From JBCCFC01 sp965213595 (GTDB taxonomy: Bacteria; Chloroflexota; Anaerolineae; Caldilineales; Caldilineaceae), in assembly GCA_965213595.1 (NCBI GenBank), contig CBDBZO010000006.1, positions 1,178,001-1,242,000 on the forward strand: 64,000 nucleotides of DNA. Direction: 5' to 3'. How positions within the stretch are numbered: position 1 is the first letter of the stretch; every line of letters begins with the position of its first letter. Below the pieces are notes generated by a model. That model saw only the letters and a list, made by a program, of their open reading frames with translations, was not told where the DNA came from and ran no database searches. The position numbers and the translations under genes are program-made. Below, in pieces: positions 25,401-33,711 of the stretch.

Positions 25401-27299
25401 GTCAAGCGCTACGACTACAACGGCGTTGGGCGCACCACGGAGCGCGTCGACCCCACGGGCGAGGTCACCCGCTACGTCTACGACGAGCTCGACCGCGTGG
25501 TGCAGACCATTGAGCACTACGCGCCCAATGCGCTGGCGTTGCCGCAGACCCGCACCCACAACGCCAAGGGTCAGCTCGATGGGCAGTCGAGGGGGCTGCT
25601 GGACTTTGCCCTTTTGGTCGCGGTGGATGAGCCGGTCAACGTTGTCACAAATTACGAGTACGACCTCGTCGGCAATCCAATCAGCTATGGGCGGGCGGAG
25701 AGCACGCCCACTTGCTATCGTTACGATGCCCTGGATCACCTTGTCCATGTGATCGAGCCAGCGGGTACTGAAGTAGATTACACCTACGATGCAGTCGGCA
25801 ATCTCATCGCGTTGAGGAGCAGCAGCGGAACCGACCTCCGCTTCGCTTACGATGCTGCGGATACACTCTTGTCGGCAGTCGACGCCACCGGGCGCGTGAT
25901 CGTCCTGCCGCCCGCTTTGCTGGAGGGGCTTGGCCTCACTGAGCAAACCTGCGATCCGAGTGCGGGTCCATGCGTGCTACCAAGCCCCGTGCCGGAAGCC
26001 GGTACGCCCGTCATGCCCGTCGATGTGGAGACGCCGGCTCCTGTCACGACGCCGCAGCCGCAAATAACGCCTGCCCCCCAGCCGGTTCCGACCGTTCCCC
26101 CCAGTACGCCCATCCCACTGCCCGGTCAAGTTGGCCCACCTATTGATTGGGCAAGCCGTTGTGGGTCTGTCCCAATTCCTCTTTGTCGCGCCATTGAGTC
26201 TTTCTTCAACGCCATATCGGACGTTGCTTATGCACCTGGGATAGACGATCCGCCGTCTCCTGCCAATCCCACAAACGCAGGGTGGGCACTTGGCCCCATT
26301 TCGATAGGCGTTGACTTCACACCTGGATACGGCGACGCCAAGGGCCTTGTCGAAGTTTGGACAAACGAAGATATGGCAACGGGGGAGGAGCTCGGCAATT
26401 GGCGCTACCTGGGGCTGATTGGCGTAAGTGAGCTGCGCCATCTAGAGGCAGTTGAGGAAATCCGCATCCTGTCTCGCCAACTGCCTGCGGGAGCCGTTAG
26501 CTGCTTGGATGCCATGTCGCCCGGAATGCGCAGGTATTACCAGCGATTTATGGTTAGCATTGACTACGTGGTGAGCATTTTTTACTTGCCCAGAGCATAT
26601 GTAGAGGCCATCCAACAAGTCTCATCCAAATACGGGGTGCAAATAGCAATTCGGGAATGCAATCCACGATTTGGGCAGGTGTGCAGTTGGGCCTTGCCTA
26701 AAGACCCGAATGTGGTGATAGAATACAACAATGGTGCCGAAACGATTTTCATCAAAGTGACTTCTGAAGGGGACCTGCCAGTAAAGTCAAATGAATGGGG
26801 CTTACAAGAGGTGACGCTACTTGGTGCAGATGGTGTTCCTACCGATTTTGGACTGGTTCAAAGAGCTAATCCTGAGACTGGAGAAATGGAGTGGGTGCTT
26901 GAAGAAATGAGTAACATCGTGGATGAAGCCGCAAGTGCAGAAGCGGGACGAGCGATTCTAAAAGGAAATCTTGATGGCGTGCCGATGGGGCCAGATTTGG
27001 ACTTGCATTTCCTGATGATGCAAGACCCGAATGGGAATTGGGTGCATATTGAATCCGATGAGGCTTTGGAACTTGCCATCCGAGAAGACTTGAATGAGTT
27101 TTTTGTGGAGCATTGTGGGGGACAGGCGTGCATTATGCACGGCAATGCCACGTCCCATAACCCCAACAACGATTGGGGGGATGCATTGATTGTAACACCC
27201 AATGGTGAAATTTTTGTGATACCAAGACGGGAAATCCCATCCTGGTTTGATGCAGTGGGCGAGACATACCCCAGCCAACCAACCATCAATCAGCCATAG
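25401..27299 (+). CDS. Orphan Rhs cassette: YD repeats, pre-toxin TG, possible edema-factor-like cyclase tip
   Basis: Rhs sequence starts abruptly at about 25401 without a start codon (an internal GTG at 25497 is the first). It holds a few YD repeats ('YDYNGVGRTTERVDPTGE', 'YTYDAVGNLIAL'), a Pro/Thr linker, and a pre-toxin TG-like segment ('VDFTPGYGDAKGLVEVWTNE', then 'TGEELGNWRYLGLIGVSE'). The last about 230 residues contain 'RECNPR', 'LPVKSNEWG', 'MGPDLDLHFLM' and 'HGNATSHNP', in the order of the edema factor/ExoY cyclase motifs (Asp-x-Asp metal site, His/Asn catalytic region). The cyclase assignment is tentative. It is followed by a CPYC-containing gene, the likely immunity partner. Confidence 0.6.
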   Translation, partial: VKRYDYNGVGRTTERVDPTGEVTRYVYDELDRVVQTIEHYAPNALALPQTRTHNAKGQLDGQSRGLLDFALLVAVDEPVNVVTNYEYDLVGNPISYGRAESTPTCYRYDALDHLVHVIEPAGTEVDYTYDAVGNLIALRSSSGTDLRFAYDAADTLLSAVDATGRVIVLPPALLEGLGLTEQTCDPSAGPCVLPSPVPEAGTPVMPVDVETPAPVTTPQPQITPAPQPVPTVPPSTPIPLPGQVGPPIDWASRCGSVPIPLCRAIESFFNAISDVAYAPGIDDPPSPANPTNAGWALGPISIGVDFTPGYGDAKGLVEVWTNEDMATGEELGNWRYLGLIGVSELRHLEAVEEIRILSRQLPAGAVSCLDAMSPGMRRYYQRFMVSIDYVVSIFYLPRAYVEAIQQVSSKYGVQIAIRECNPRFGQVCSWALPKDPNVVIEYNNGAETIFIKVTSEGDLPVKSNEWGLQEVTLLGADGVPTDFGLVQRANPETGEMEWVLEEMSNIVDEAASAEAGRAILKGNLDGVPMGPDLDLHFLMMQDPNGNWVHIESDEALELAIREDLNEFFVEHCGGQACIMHGNATSHNPNNDWGDALIVTPNGEIFVIPRREIPSWFDAVGETYPSQPTINQP

Positions 27300-27317
27300 C
27301 TCTAGGCAAAGAACTAC

Positions 27318-28253
27318 ATGCAATATCTCTATCGCTTCAATAACCTGGCAGATGCAGTACCAATCAACACTGTAGCGGAATATCAAGAGTTTGAAGAGCG
27401 AATTCATGAGCTTAGACGCTACAATGATGAAGTCTACGGTGCTGAGATTCGGCGTCAGAAAGAAGCTGGCAAGCAACCTGACCGACGCCTATATGAGGAA
27501 TCAGAGAAAATAAAGCAACAGGTTCGCGAGATAGACAGTGAGCTCAATCGACGAACGCCCTTTGTTCTCGTCTCCCGCTGCCCCTACTGTGACTGTCCTA
27601 TCTATCAAAAGGTCGCAATTTTCAGCCTCAAGGCTTCCTTTTGGCATATGCACTCGGGCTCCCGTTATTTTCTAGCCTGGACAGGTGAAAGTTACAATCC
27701 GGGCTACGTCTACGGACAGTATCTCTGTCCTCACCTCTTTTGCATCGATGGCGCGCTGAATCTCCACGGTCACACGCCCGACGCTCAATCTCCTCGATAC
27801 GGTGGAACCATCCACATGGCCACAGAAGTACCTTTTGTGAAGCCGCGTGTGCTGGAATTACCAACGATGCTGGGCGTAATGAATAGCTTTCCTATTATGG
27901 AGAAGTATACGGCTTACACGATTGGTTACTTCACTCAAGAGCAGCCTCATTACCGCGACTTCTGCATTCCTTGGCATTGTACAGAGTGGGATAGTACTGG
28001 TGAGCCGCAGCGCAAATTGCTACAGGTGGGCAAGCGAGAAGACATTCAAGATTACGATTTGCTGCCGTGGGTTGAGCGCGGCAAACTTTCTTGGATCAAC
28101 CCAATCAGCACGAGAGTCAAAGGTGCTCCGCCAGACCAATTCCCCTATTTGGGAATTAAAGGTAGGCGACACCCATACCGCATCGAAGGTAGTCAAGTCA
28201 TTGATTTGCCCTCGCCCCAGGGAGGACCACCAGTAATACGAACTGAGTATTAA
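27318..28253 (+). CDS. Putative immunity protein with Cys pairs
   Basis: 311 residues with a coiled-coil-like N-terminal third ('EFEERIHELRRYND', 'KIKQQVREIDSELNRR'), then 'SRCPYCDCPIYQ' and later 'LCPHLFCIDG', which could bind zinc. There is no signal peptide. It starts 18 bp after the orphan Rhs cassette. The family is not recognised; immunity is inferred from position and lower GC. Confidence 0.55.
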   Translation: MQYLYRFNNLADAVPINTVAEYQEFEERIHELRRYNDEVYGAEIRRQKEAGKQPDRRLYEESEKIKQQVREIDSELNRRTPFVLVSRCPYCDCPIYQKVAIFSLKASFWHMHSGSRYFLAWTGESYNPGYVYGQYLCPHLFCIDGALNLHGHTPDAQSPRYGGTIHMATEVPFVKPRVLELPTMLGVMNSFPIMEKYTAYTIGYFTQEQPHYRDFCIPWHCTEWDSTGEPQRKLLQVGKREDIQDYDLLPWVERGKLSWINPISTRVKGAPPDQFPYLGIKGRRHPYRIEGSQVIDLPSPQGGPPVIRTEY

Positions 28254-28297
28254 ACCTACTCGATTTGTTGCAAGTTACCCTCCCATAATTTCTCCCC

Positions 28298-29179
28298 AAC
28301 CGCCTCACCCGCATCACCAACCCGCGCGGCGCGGGCCATCAGCTGTACTACGACGCCACCAGCCACCTCACCCACGTCACCAGCGCCAGCGGTGATGTGA
28401 TACAGGTGCAATACGACGCCGTCGACCAAGTGGTCGACGTGCAGAGCGCGCTGCCCGCGCTGCCCTCTGTCGTGCCCGGCATGGTGCATTACGCGCTGGG
28501 CGCATCCCCAGCCACTACGGACGATACCGATGCGCCTACCCCTGCGCCGGACTCAACGCCTGTACCCGAACCCGACGCCCCCTTTGGTGAGAAACAAGTC
28601 GCTGACAACGGCTGGGATGCACTTAGCGAACATCCCATCGGTGGCGTACGCCTTCTGCACACGAGCGTAGACATTACGATTGTTGACACGGCGGAGGGGC
28701 CGGGCGGGTGGCGGCAGAGTTATGAGTATGATGCCAACGGCAACCTGCTTCAGCAGGAGAGGACGTGCGACGGCGTCACCACCTACACCTACAACGAATC
28801 CGACAAGCCCATCGCCACGCGCTGGCCGGGTGGCTACGAATCGACGCTGAGCTACAACGTCCAGAACCAGCTCAGCGTCTACACGACGGTTACGGGCGGC
28901 GAGATTCGCTACCACCCCACGGGCGAGATTGCGGAAATCGAGCAGGCGGACGGCACGGTCAAGCGCTACGCCTACAACGGCATCGGGCGCACCACCGAGA
29001 GCGTCGACCCTGCGGGCATTGTCACTCCCTACGAATACGACGCACTGGCGCGGGTGACGGCGATGAACTGCGCGCATCGACCACGCGTGCCAGATCGCGG
29101 GACAAGCCGGGCCACTTGGCCCACACGCGCACGCGCGGCGACCCATTTCGCAAAACTGTTACAATTTTGTTACAACTAA
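28298..29179 (+). pseudogene. Rhs fragment, remnant of a toxin carrier
   Basis: An open Rhs frame from about 28298 ('NRLTRITNPRGAG', first start-like codon 28397) continues through a Pro/Thr linker and YD repeats closely matching carrier 2 ('EGPGGWRQSYEYDANGNL', 'YNGIGRTTESVDPAG') to about 29068. After that the translation becomes unrelated Arg/Ala-rich sequence until the stop. It has no start, leader, tip or immunity gene. Its end overlaps the segment with which the 25401 cassette begins, so it may be the displaced middle part of the same ancestral gene. Confidence 0.65.
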
Positions 29180-29210
29180 GCAGAGATTTGGGGACGCTTG
29201 GGTGTACACT
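29159..29210 (+). promoter_or_regulatory. TTACAA-box promoter of toxin carrier 3
   Basis: TTACAA boxes at 29159-29164 and 29170-29175 are 11 bp apart. The -10-like TACACT at 29205-29210 starts 35 bp after the second box. It places the transcript start near 29217, which supports the ATG at 29265 rather than the earlier GTG at 29202. Confidence 0.78.
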
Positions 29211-29264
29211 AAGCAGAACCGTTTAGTACAATTCCGCAGAATCAGCGGCAAAAGCTATCTCTTT

Positions 29265-31001
29265 ATGCACAAGCTTATCCCCGATCCCCACACCCATCCA
29301 AGCCAGCATCAGCCCGCTTGGCCTCGGCTGCGCAGCCTGCTGGCCGAAAATGGCGGCGCGGAGGTGGTGGAGTGGATCGGGTGGATGGCGGTGGTCTTGC
29401 TGCTGCTGAGCGGGCTATCGCTGACGTTGTTCACCGGCGCGCCGCAGATAGCGGATACTATCGTCTGCGAGATAAGCGGGTGGACGGCCAAATGGGCGGG
29501 CGACAGCGGAGGGAGCTGTGGCGGTGGCTCCCCCACCGCTGACAGCAACAGCGGCGGAAATGAATTGCCGCCGCCCGCTGCGGCGGACGACGGCGAGAGG
29601 GAACCGGGAGAGTACGCTCCCCCAAGCGGTGGCGCTAACAAGAATGACCGCGGCTTTTTCGGGCAGGTCTGGCAGGGCGCCATCGTCGAAGGGCTGTGGA
29701 GCGACGTGGTGGGCATCGCCACGCTCATCGCCGATGGCGTCAGCGTGACGCCCATTGCGAGCGATGTAATCGACTTCTTCTTGCCCGGCCACAGCGACGA
29801 GGTGAAAGAGAAGTACGCCAATCTCTGGGAGTACGTCACGGAAAATCCGGGCGACGCCCTCTTTGCCCTGGTGGAAGAGCCGGTGACGGACTGGCAGGAA
29901 GGGCGCTACACCGAGGCCGTCAGCAACGGCGTCTACGTGGTGGCCTCGATTTTTGTGCCCGCCGACGAATTTGGCAAGCTGGGGCGGGTTGCCACCACCA
30001 CGGCGCGCGTGGACACCATTTTGCCCGAAGAGCTGCTGCTGGTGCTGGCGCGGGCGGACACGGCCTCGCTGGACGAGCTGGCGGAAATTGCGCAGCGGAT
30101 CAACCAGCTGCCGGAGGAAGAGCTGGCGCGGCTGCGGCAGCTGGTGGACGATCTGACGCCGGAGCAACTGGCCGAGTTGGGGCTGACGGCGGACGAGCTG
30201 CGGCGACGCGGATTGAGCGACGATGCCCTGCGCGCGCTCGGCCTGATCTGTAGCTTCACTCCGGATACGCCCGTGGTGACGGCGGCTGGTCCCGTGCCCA
30301 TCATCGATATCAGCGTGGGCGATAGCGTGCTGGCCTATCACGAAGGATTGGGCGAAACGGCCTTCTATCCCGTCGAGGCGCTGCTGGCCCACGAGGACCC
30401 GGTCGTCGTCGAGCTGACAATTGACGGCGAGCTAGTGGAGACGACGCCGGAGCATCCCTTCTTTATCGAAGGGGAAGGGTGGGTGCCGGCGGGCGAACTG
30501 CTGCTCGGCGACAGCGTGCGCAGCACAGGCGGCAAGGGCACTATCGAAGCGGTCGTGACGGTTGCCCAGCCGCAGGTGATGTACAATTTGACCGTCGCCG
30601 AGGCGCACACCTTCTTTGTTGGCGATGGGCAGTGGTTGGTGCATAATCAATGTTGGCAAGTCGGTCGTCACGGCGATATGCCCTCGCCGCGCAACGGCAT
30701 GGAATCTCATCACGGCGTGATGAGCGCCTGGATGCGGCAACATTTCCCGAATTACAATCCCAATGATGCCCCAGCCATTCTCATGGAGGCGGCAAATCAT
30801 AATGCGACGCGCGGTTACTACAATTCGTGGCGTGCTCGCATGAGAAGCGAAATGGGTGGCACATTCGATTGGGGGAAAGTGAGCGAGGCACAGGTTCGTG
30901 AGTTGGCCGAAGGCATGATGGATGCGGCGGAGGTTCCGGCCAGCATTCGCGCGCAATATTGGGAACAATTCGAGCAGTATATCGGCGATATGAACCCATA
31001 A
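29265..31001 (+). CDS. Toxin carrier 3: prepilin leader, Hint domain, GHH/HNH-like nuclease tip
   Basis: 578 residues. Leader: 'AENGG' with predicted cleavage after G31, Ala-Glu-Val-Val-Glu-Trp, hydrophobic helix. A Gly/Ser/Pro linker, a region similar to carrier 1 ('VWQGAIVEGLWSDV') and helical repeats ('LTPEQLAELGLTADELRRRG') follow. The Hint autoprocessing domain runs from 'CSFTPDTPV' (about 329) through 'TTPEHPFF' to 'WLVHNQ' (about 460) with intact Cys, TxxH and His-Asn. The tip of about 115 residues has 'RNGMESHHGVMSAWM' and 'ANHNATRGYYNSW', resembling His-Me finger (GHH/HNH) toxins. A GTG-start immunity gene follows. This is the most complete carrier: promoter, leader, Hint, tip and immunity are all present. 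Confidence 0.78.
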   Translation: MHKLIPDPHTHPSQHQPAWPRLRSLLAENGGAEVVEWIGWMAVVLLLLSGLSLTLFTGAPQIADTIVCEISGWTAKWAGDSGGSCGGGSPTADSNSGGNELPPPAAADDGEREPGEYAPPSGGANKNDRGFFGQVWQGAIVEGLWSDVVGIATLIADGVSVTPIASDVIDFFLPGHSDEVKEKYANLWEYVTENPGDALFALVEEPVTDWQEGRYTEAVSNGVYVVASIFVPADEFGKLGRVATTTARVDTILPEELLLVLARADTASLDELAEIAQRINQLPEEELARLRQLVDDLTPEQLAELGLTADELRRRGLSDDALRALGLICSFTPDTPVVTAAGPVPIIDISVGDSVLAYHEGLGETAFYPVEALLAHEDPVVVELTIDGELVETTPEHPFFIEGEGWVPAGELLLGDSVRSTGGKGTIEAVVTVAQPQVMYNLTVAEAHTFFVGDGQWLVHNQCWQVGRHGDMPSPRNGMESHHGVMSAWMRQHFPNYNPNDAPAILMEAANHNATRGYYNSWRARMRSEMGGTFDWGKVSEAQVRELAEGMMDAAEVPASIRAQYWEQFEQYIGDMNP

Positions 31002-31026
31002 GTTTAGCACCACAAAAGGACGAGTT

Positions 31027-31377
31027 GTGAGCGAAGAACAGCCCAAATTTGTTGTAACCACCGGGCGCGAGCTGCGTCAGCAAGGTTACTCGCTGGAGAA
31101 TTATACCCCGCTTAAGCTGTCGCCAGGAGCTGTCCCACCAGCCCTGCATCCGCTAATTCCCATGGCGGAGGCCTACGGCATTAGCGATGATGTCATTCGC
31201 AATGAACTGGTCGATAGCCTCTCCCCAGAAGCTAAACAGGCACTGGTGGAGGCGGTATTGACACCGGATGTTGAAGATGCGCTGGATGATTGGCTAGCCG
31301 GAGACGCCGAAATGACACCGGAGTATATCGCCTTTACTTCGCTGCGCATGGCTGCTGAAGAAGCAGAGGCGGGTTGA
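31027..31377 (+). CDS. Putative immunity protein for carrier 3
   Basis: 116 residues, acidic and helical, cytoplasmic. The GTG start at 31027 has AAAGGA about 8 bp upstream. It begins 25 bp after the carrier stop. Toxin immunity is inferred from position; no family is recognised. The stop overlaps a possible TTG start of the following membrane protein. Confidence 0.6.
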   Translation: MSEEQPKFVVTTGRELRQQGYSLENYTPLKLSPGAVPPALHPLIPMAEAYGISDDVIRNELVDSLSPEAKQALVEAVLTPDVEDALDDWLAGDAEMTPEYIAFTSLRMAAEEAEAG

Positions 31378-31409
31378 TCTTTAGATTTTTGCCTTTTTTG
31401 AAGACTCTT

Positions 31410-32282
31410 ATGCAAAGACGTGATTGGCTGATCGTTGCTGGAATTATCCTTCTGGTGGCGCTCGCTTTGCTGCTGCCCAACTTGGTGCTTTCGCGCGGTG
31501 CGCCAGCGGCCCCCGCCGTTGTGGAGTCAGCTGAAATAGAGGCCGCCTCGCCCACCGTCGCGGCCACCGCATTAGATGATGTCGGTAGCACCCCAACAGA
31601 GCCCGCTCCAACTCCTCCCTCAACCCCTGCCCCAACGGACAACGCTGAGACGGATGACGCCGCGCCCAGCGACTTGGAAACCAGCGACACCGCGAGCACG
31701 GAAGAGATCGTGGAGGATACCGGCGGCGGCGACAGCGCTGGTGCGGAAGGTAGCCCCAGCGACAACAGCCTTGCCGCCATCGACGCCCCCGATGGCGGCA
31801 ACGCCTCCGCCGTGGGCGATTACGCGGCCTACAGCGATCCAAATGGCCGCTTCGAGATACGCTATCCGGACGCGTGGCTCGTGGTTGCCAACGAAGAGGT
31901 GTCGCCGGGCAACGTAAATTTTGTAGACATCAAGGTCGAATCGCCGGAGACGTGGGCCTACGTCAACGTTGCCTATGCGCCGATTCCCAACCTGGCTGAC
32001 TTTGTGTCCGCGATGCAGCAAAGCTTTGCGCAGCAGACGGGCGTGGAAAATTTTCGCGTGCGCGAGGAGCAGTCCACTACCATCAACGGCCTGCCAGCTG
32101 TGGAGCAGACCATGCGCTTTGAGATGGGCGATATTGCGGTGGCGCAGCGCACGCTCTACGTGCAAAGCGACGGCGCTGCTTTTGTGCTCTCGCTCATCGT
32201 ACCAGAAGCGTCGTTTGAGGCTTACCAGCTAACCTTTGAATCGATGGCGGCAAGCTTCACGCCCGCTGGCCTTGCTAGATAG
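31410..32282 (+). CDS. Membrane-anchored protein with PsbP/DcrB-like domain
   Basis: 291 residues from the ATG at 31410; a TTG at 31374 with AGAGG upstream would add 12 residues. A single N-terminal anchor (about 5-27) is followed by an Ala/Thr/Pro/Asp-rich stalk (to about 140) and a globular domain that begins 'YSDPNGRFEIRYPDAWLV' and has the 'NGLPAVEQTMRF' strand, as in PsbP/DUF1795-type lipoproteins. It is probably exposed at the outer face of the membrane. It sits between carrier 3 and the CpaB-like gene, so it may belong to the pilus machine, but this is not shown. Confidence 0.65.
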   Translation: MQRRDWLIVAGIILLVALALLLPNLVLSRGAPAAPAVVESAEIEAASPTVAATALDDVGSTPTEPAPTPPSTPAPTDNAETDDAAPSDLETSDTASTEEIVEDTGGGDSAGAEGSPSDNSLAAIDAPDGGNASAVGDYAAYSDPNGRFEIRYPDAWLVVANEEVSPGNVNFVDIKVESPETWAYVNVAYAPIPNLADFVSAMQQSFAQQTGVENFRVREEQSTTINGLPAVEQTMRFEMGDIAVAQRTLYVQSDGAAFVLSLIVPEASFEAYQLTFESMAASFTPAGLAR

Positions 32283-32372
32283 CCCCGCTAAGGCCAAGAA
32301 CCCCACCTGCCCAAGCGGCGAGTTGTCTACACAGCAGGACTTGTGGTACAAAAGCTGCTGGAGAAATCGATA

Positions 32373-32573
32373 ATGGCTCAACAAATCGGCTATATTGCCT
32401 GGACGCTCTTCATCCCCTTTTTCTTTCTGGGGGTCATCACGCTGATTCAATTCGTGCGCTTCCGCGACGTCGAGCGGGTGCAACGCAGCGTCTTCTCCGT
32501 CTGGGCCATCGCGCTGTCTCTGGGCCTCTGGGTTCTCGTGCTGTTTGCACGCCTGGTTGAGCGTTTAAGTTGA
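32373..32573 (+). CDS. Small two-helix membrane protein
   Basis: 66 residues from the ATG at 32373, almost entirely two hydrophobic helices (about 6-27 and 43-62) joined by the charged loop 'RFRDVERVQRS'. No family is recognised. It lies 90 bp after the PsbP-like protein and 63 bp before the CpaB-like gene. Confidence 0.5.
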   Translation: MAQQIGYIAWTLFIPFFFLGVITLIQFVRFRDVERVQRSVFSVWAIALSLGLWVLVLFARLVERLS

Positions 32574-32636
32574 TCAGACAAGTTGGCTGCGCCACGTTCG
32601 CGCAGCGAAAGCTAGAGCAGGAGTGGAGGAAAACCG

Positions 32637-33557
32637 TTGATTAACGAAACGCGCAAACGCGGTCGTCGCTACACCTTTTTTGGCCTGATTCTGGCCGCCT
32701 TCAGCGCCATCATGGTGATGCAGGTGATCGGGCAGGCGCGGGCAGCGGCGGAACCCCCGCCGCCGGAGCCGACCACGCCCGTCGTCTACGTTGCCAGCGC
32801 CATCGACAACCAGGAGCGTCTGAGCGATCTGCTGGAGGAAGAAGCGCTAGCGCCGGACGTGGATGAAACGGCCGCGGGCGAGGACGTGTGCCCCGCGGAG
32901 ATCGAGGAGAAGTCCGAGGTTATTGGGGCCTTTCAGATCTGCATGATCCCCACGCGGTTTGTGCCGGACAATGCCCTGCAGCTGGAGGAGTTTGATCCCA
33001 ACGAACTCTTCAACAATGAAACTGTGCGCACGGCGCTGAGCAATCAGCTTGGCAATCAGGCGGCGCTGATGCAGATGGAGCGTGGCATGGTGCTGCAGCG
33101 CAATCTCCTTGGCCAAAGCACGCTGGCGCCCGGTATGCGCGAAGTCAGCATCTCCGTTGATCCCGTGACGAGCGTTGGCTGGAAGGTGCGGCCCGGCCAG
33201 CATGTAGACGTGGTGGTCTCCTATCAGCAGGCGGAGGGGAATAGCCAACAGCCCAGAACGGAACTGTTTCTTCAAAATGTGGAGGTGCTCAGCGTGTCGG
33301 ATGCCACCAACCGCCTGGAGCGAGTCGGTATTGTGCAGGATGCGGAGCTGGAGACCGAGTACGACGTCTACCAGTCGGATGAGTTCCAAAGCTCGTTTGA
33401 TTCCGAAGCCACGGTGACGCTGGCGCTGGGGCTGGAGGATGCCATTCGCCTGGTACACATGGCCAACTTTGCGGATGAGGTTCGCCTGCTGCTGCGCAAC
33501 GCAGAGGATAGCGACATTGAAGAGCTGGACCCGGTCGCGATTATCCGAGAACGATAG
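32637..33557 (+). CDS. cpaB: CpaB/RcpC-like Flp pilus assembly protein
   Basis: 306 residues. The TTG start is supported by GGAGG about 8 bp upstream. One N-terminal membrane anchor (about 15-35) is followed by an extracytoplasmic part with an SAF-like segment ('MVLQRNLLGQSTLAPGMREV') and the RcpC/CpaB core ('SVDPVTSVGWKVRPGQHVDVVV', 'LALGLEDAIRLVHMANFADEVRLLLRN'). In other bacteria CpaB works with the CpaC secretin at the outer membrane; no secretin is visible here, so it may act in the cell wall. It closes the locus at about 28 kb from the ATPase gene, which frames the toxin region inside the pilus locus. Confidence 0.85.
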   Translation: MINETRKRGRRYTFFGLILAAFSAIMVMQVIGQARAAAEPPPPEPTTPVVYVASAIDNQERLSDLLEEEALAPDVDETAAGEDVCPAEIEEKSEVIGAFQICMIPTRFVPDNALQLEEFDPNELFNNETVRTALSNQLGNQAALMQMERGMVLQRNLLGQSTLAPGMREVSISVDPVTSVGWKVRPGQHVDVVVSYQQAEGNSQQPRTELFLQNVEVLSVSDATNRLERVGIVQDAELETEYDVYQSDEFQSSFDSEATVTLALGLEDAIRLVHMANFADEVRLLLRNAEDSDIEELDPVAIIRER

Positions 33558-33598
33558 CCGCCGGGGAAACAGTAACTGGGCAAGTGTGGGAGCAATTG

Positions 33599-33640
33599 AA
33601 AACAGCAGGGGCAAAGCCACGGCTTCGCCCCTGCTGTTTT
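33599..33640. terminator. Bidirectional terminator between cpaB and citrate synthase
   Basis: A near-perfect 20-bp inverted repeat (one mismatch) with A runs on the left and T runs on the right lies between two convergent genes, so it can stop transcription from both sides. Confidence 0.85.
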
Positions 33641-33711
33641 GGCTTATGTAAAGAAAATGTGCAGCGGTTCCTTTAATATGAGCCTTCGGTTAATCTCACA
33701 AAGATGTGGCC

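Noticed and set aside
29202..29264. GTG at 29202 as start of carrier 3
   Set aside because: It lies inside the predicted -10 element, so it would not be in the transcript; ATG 29265 is preferred.
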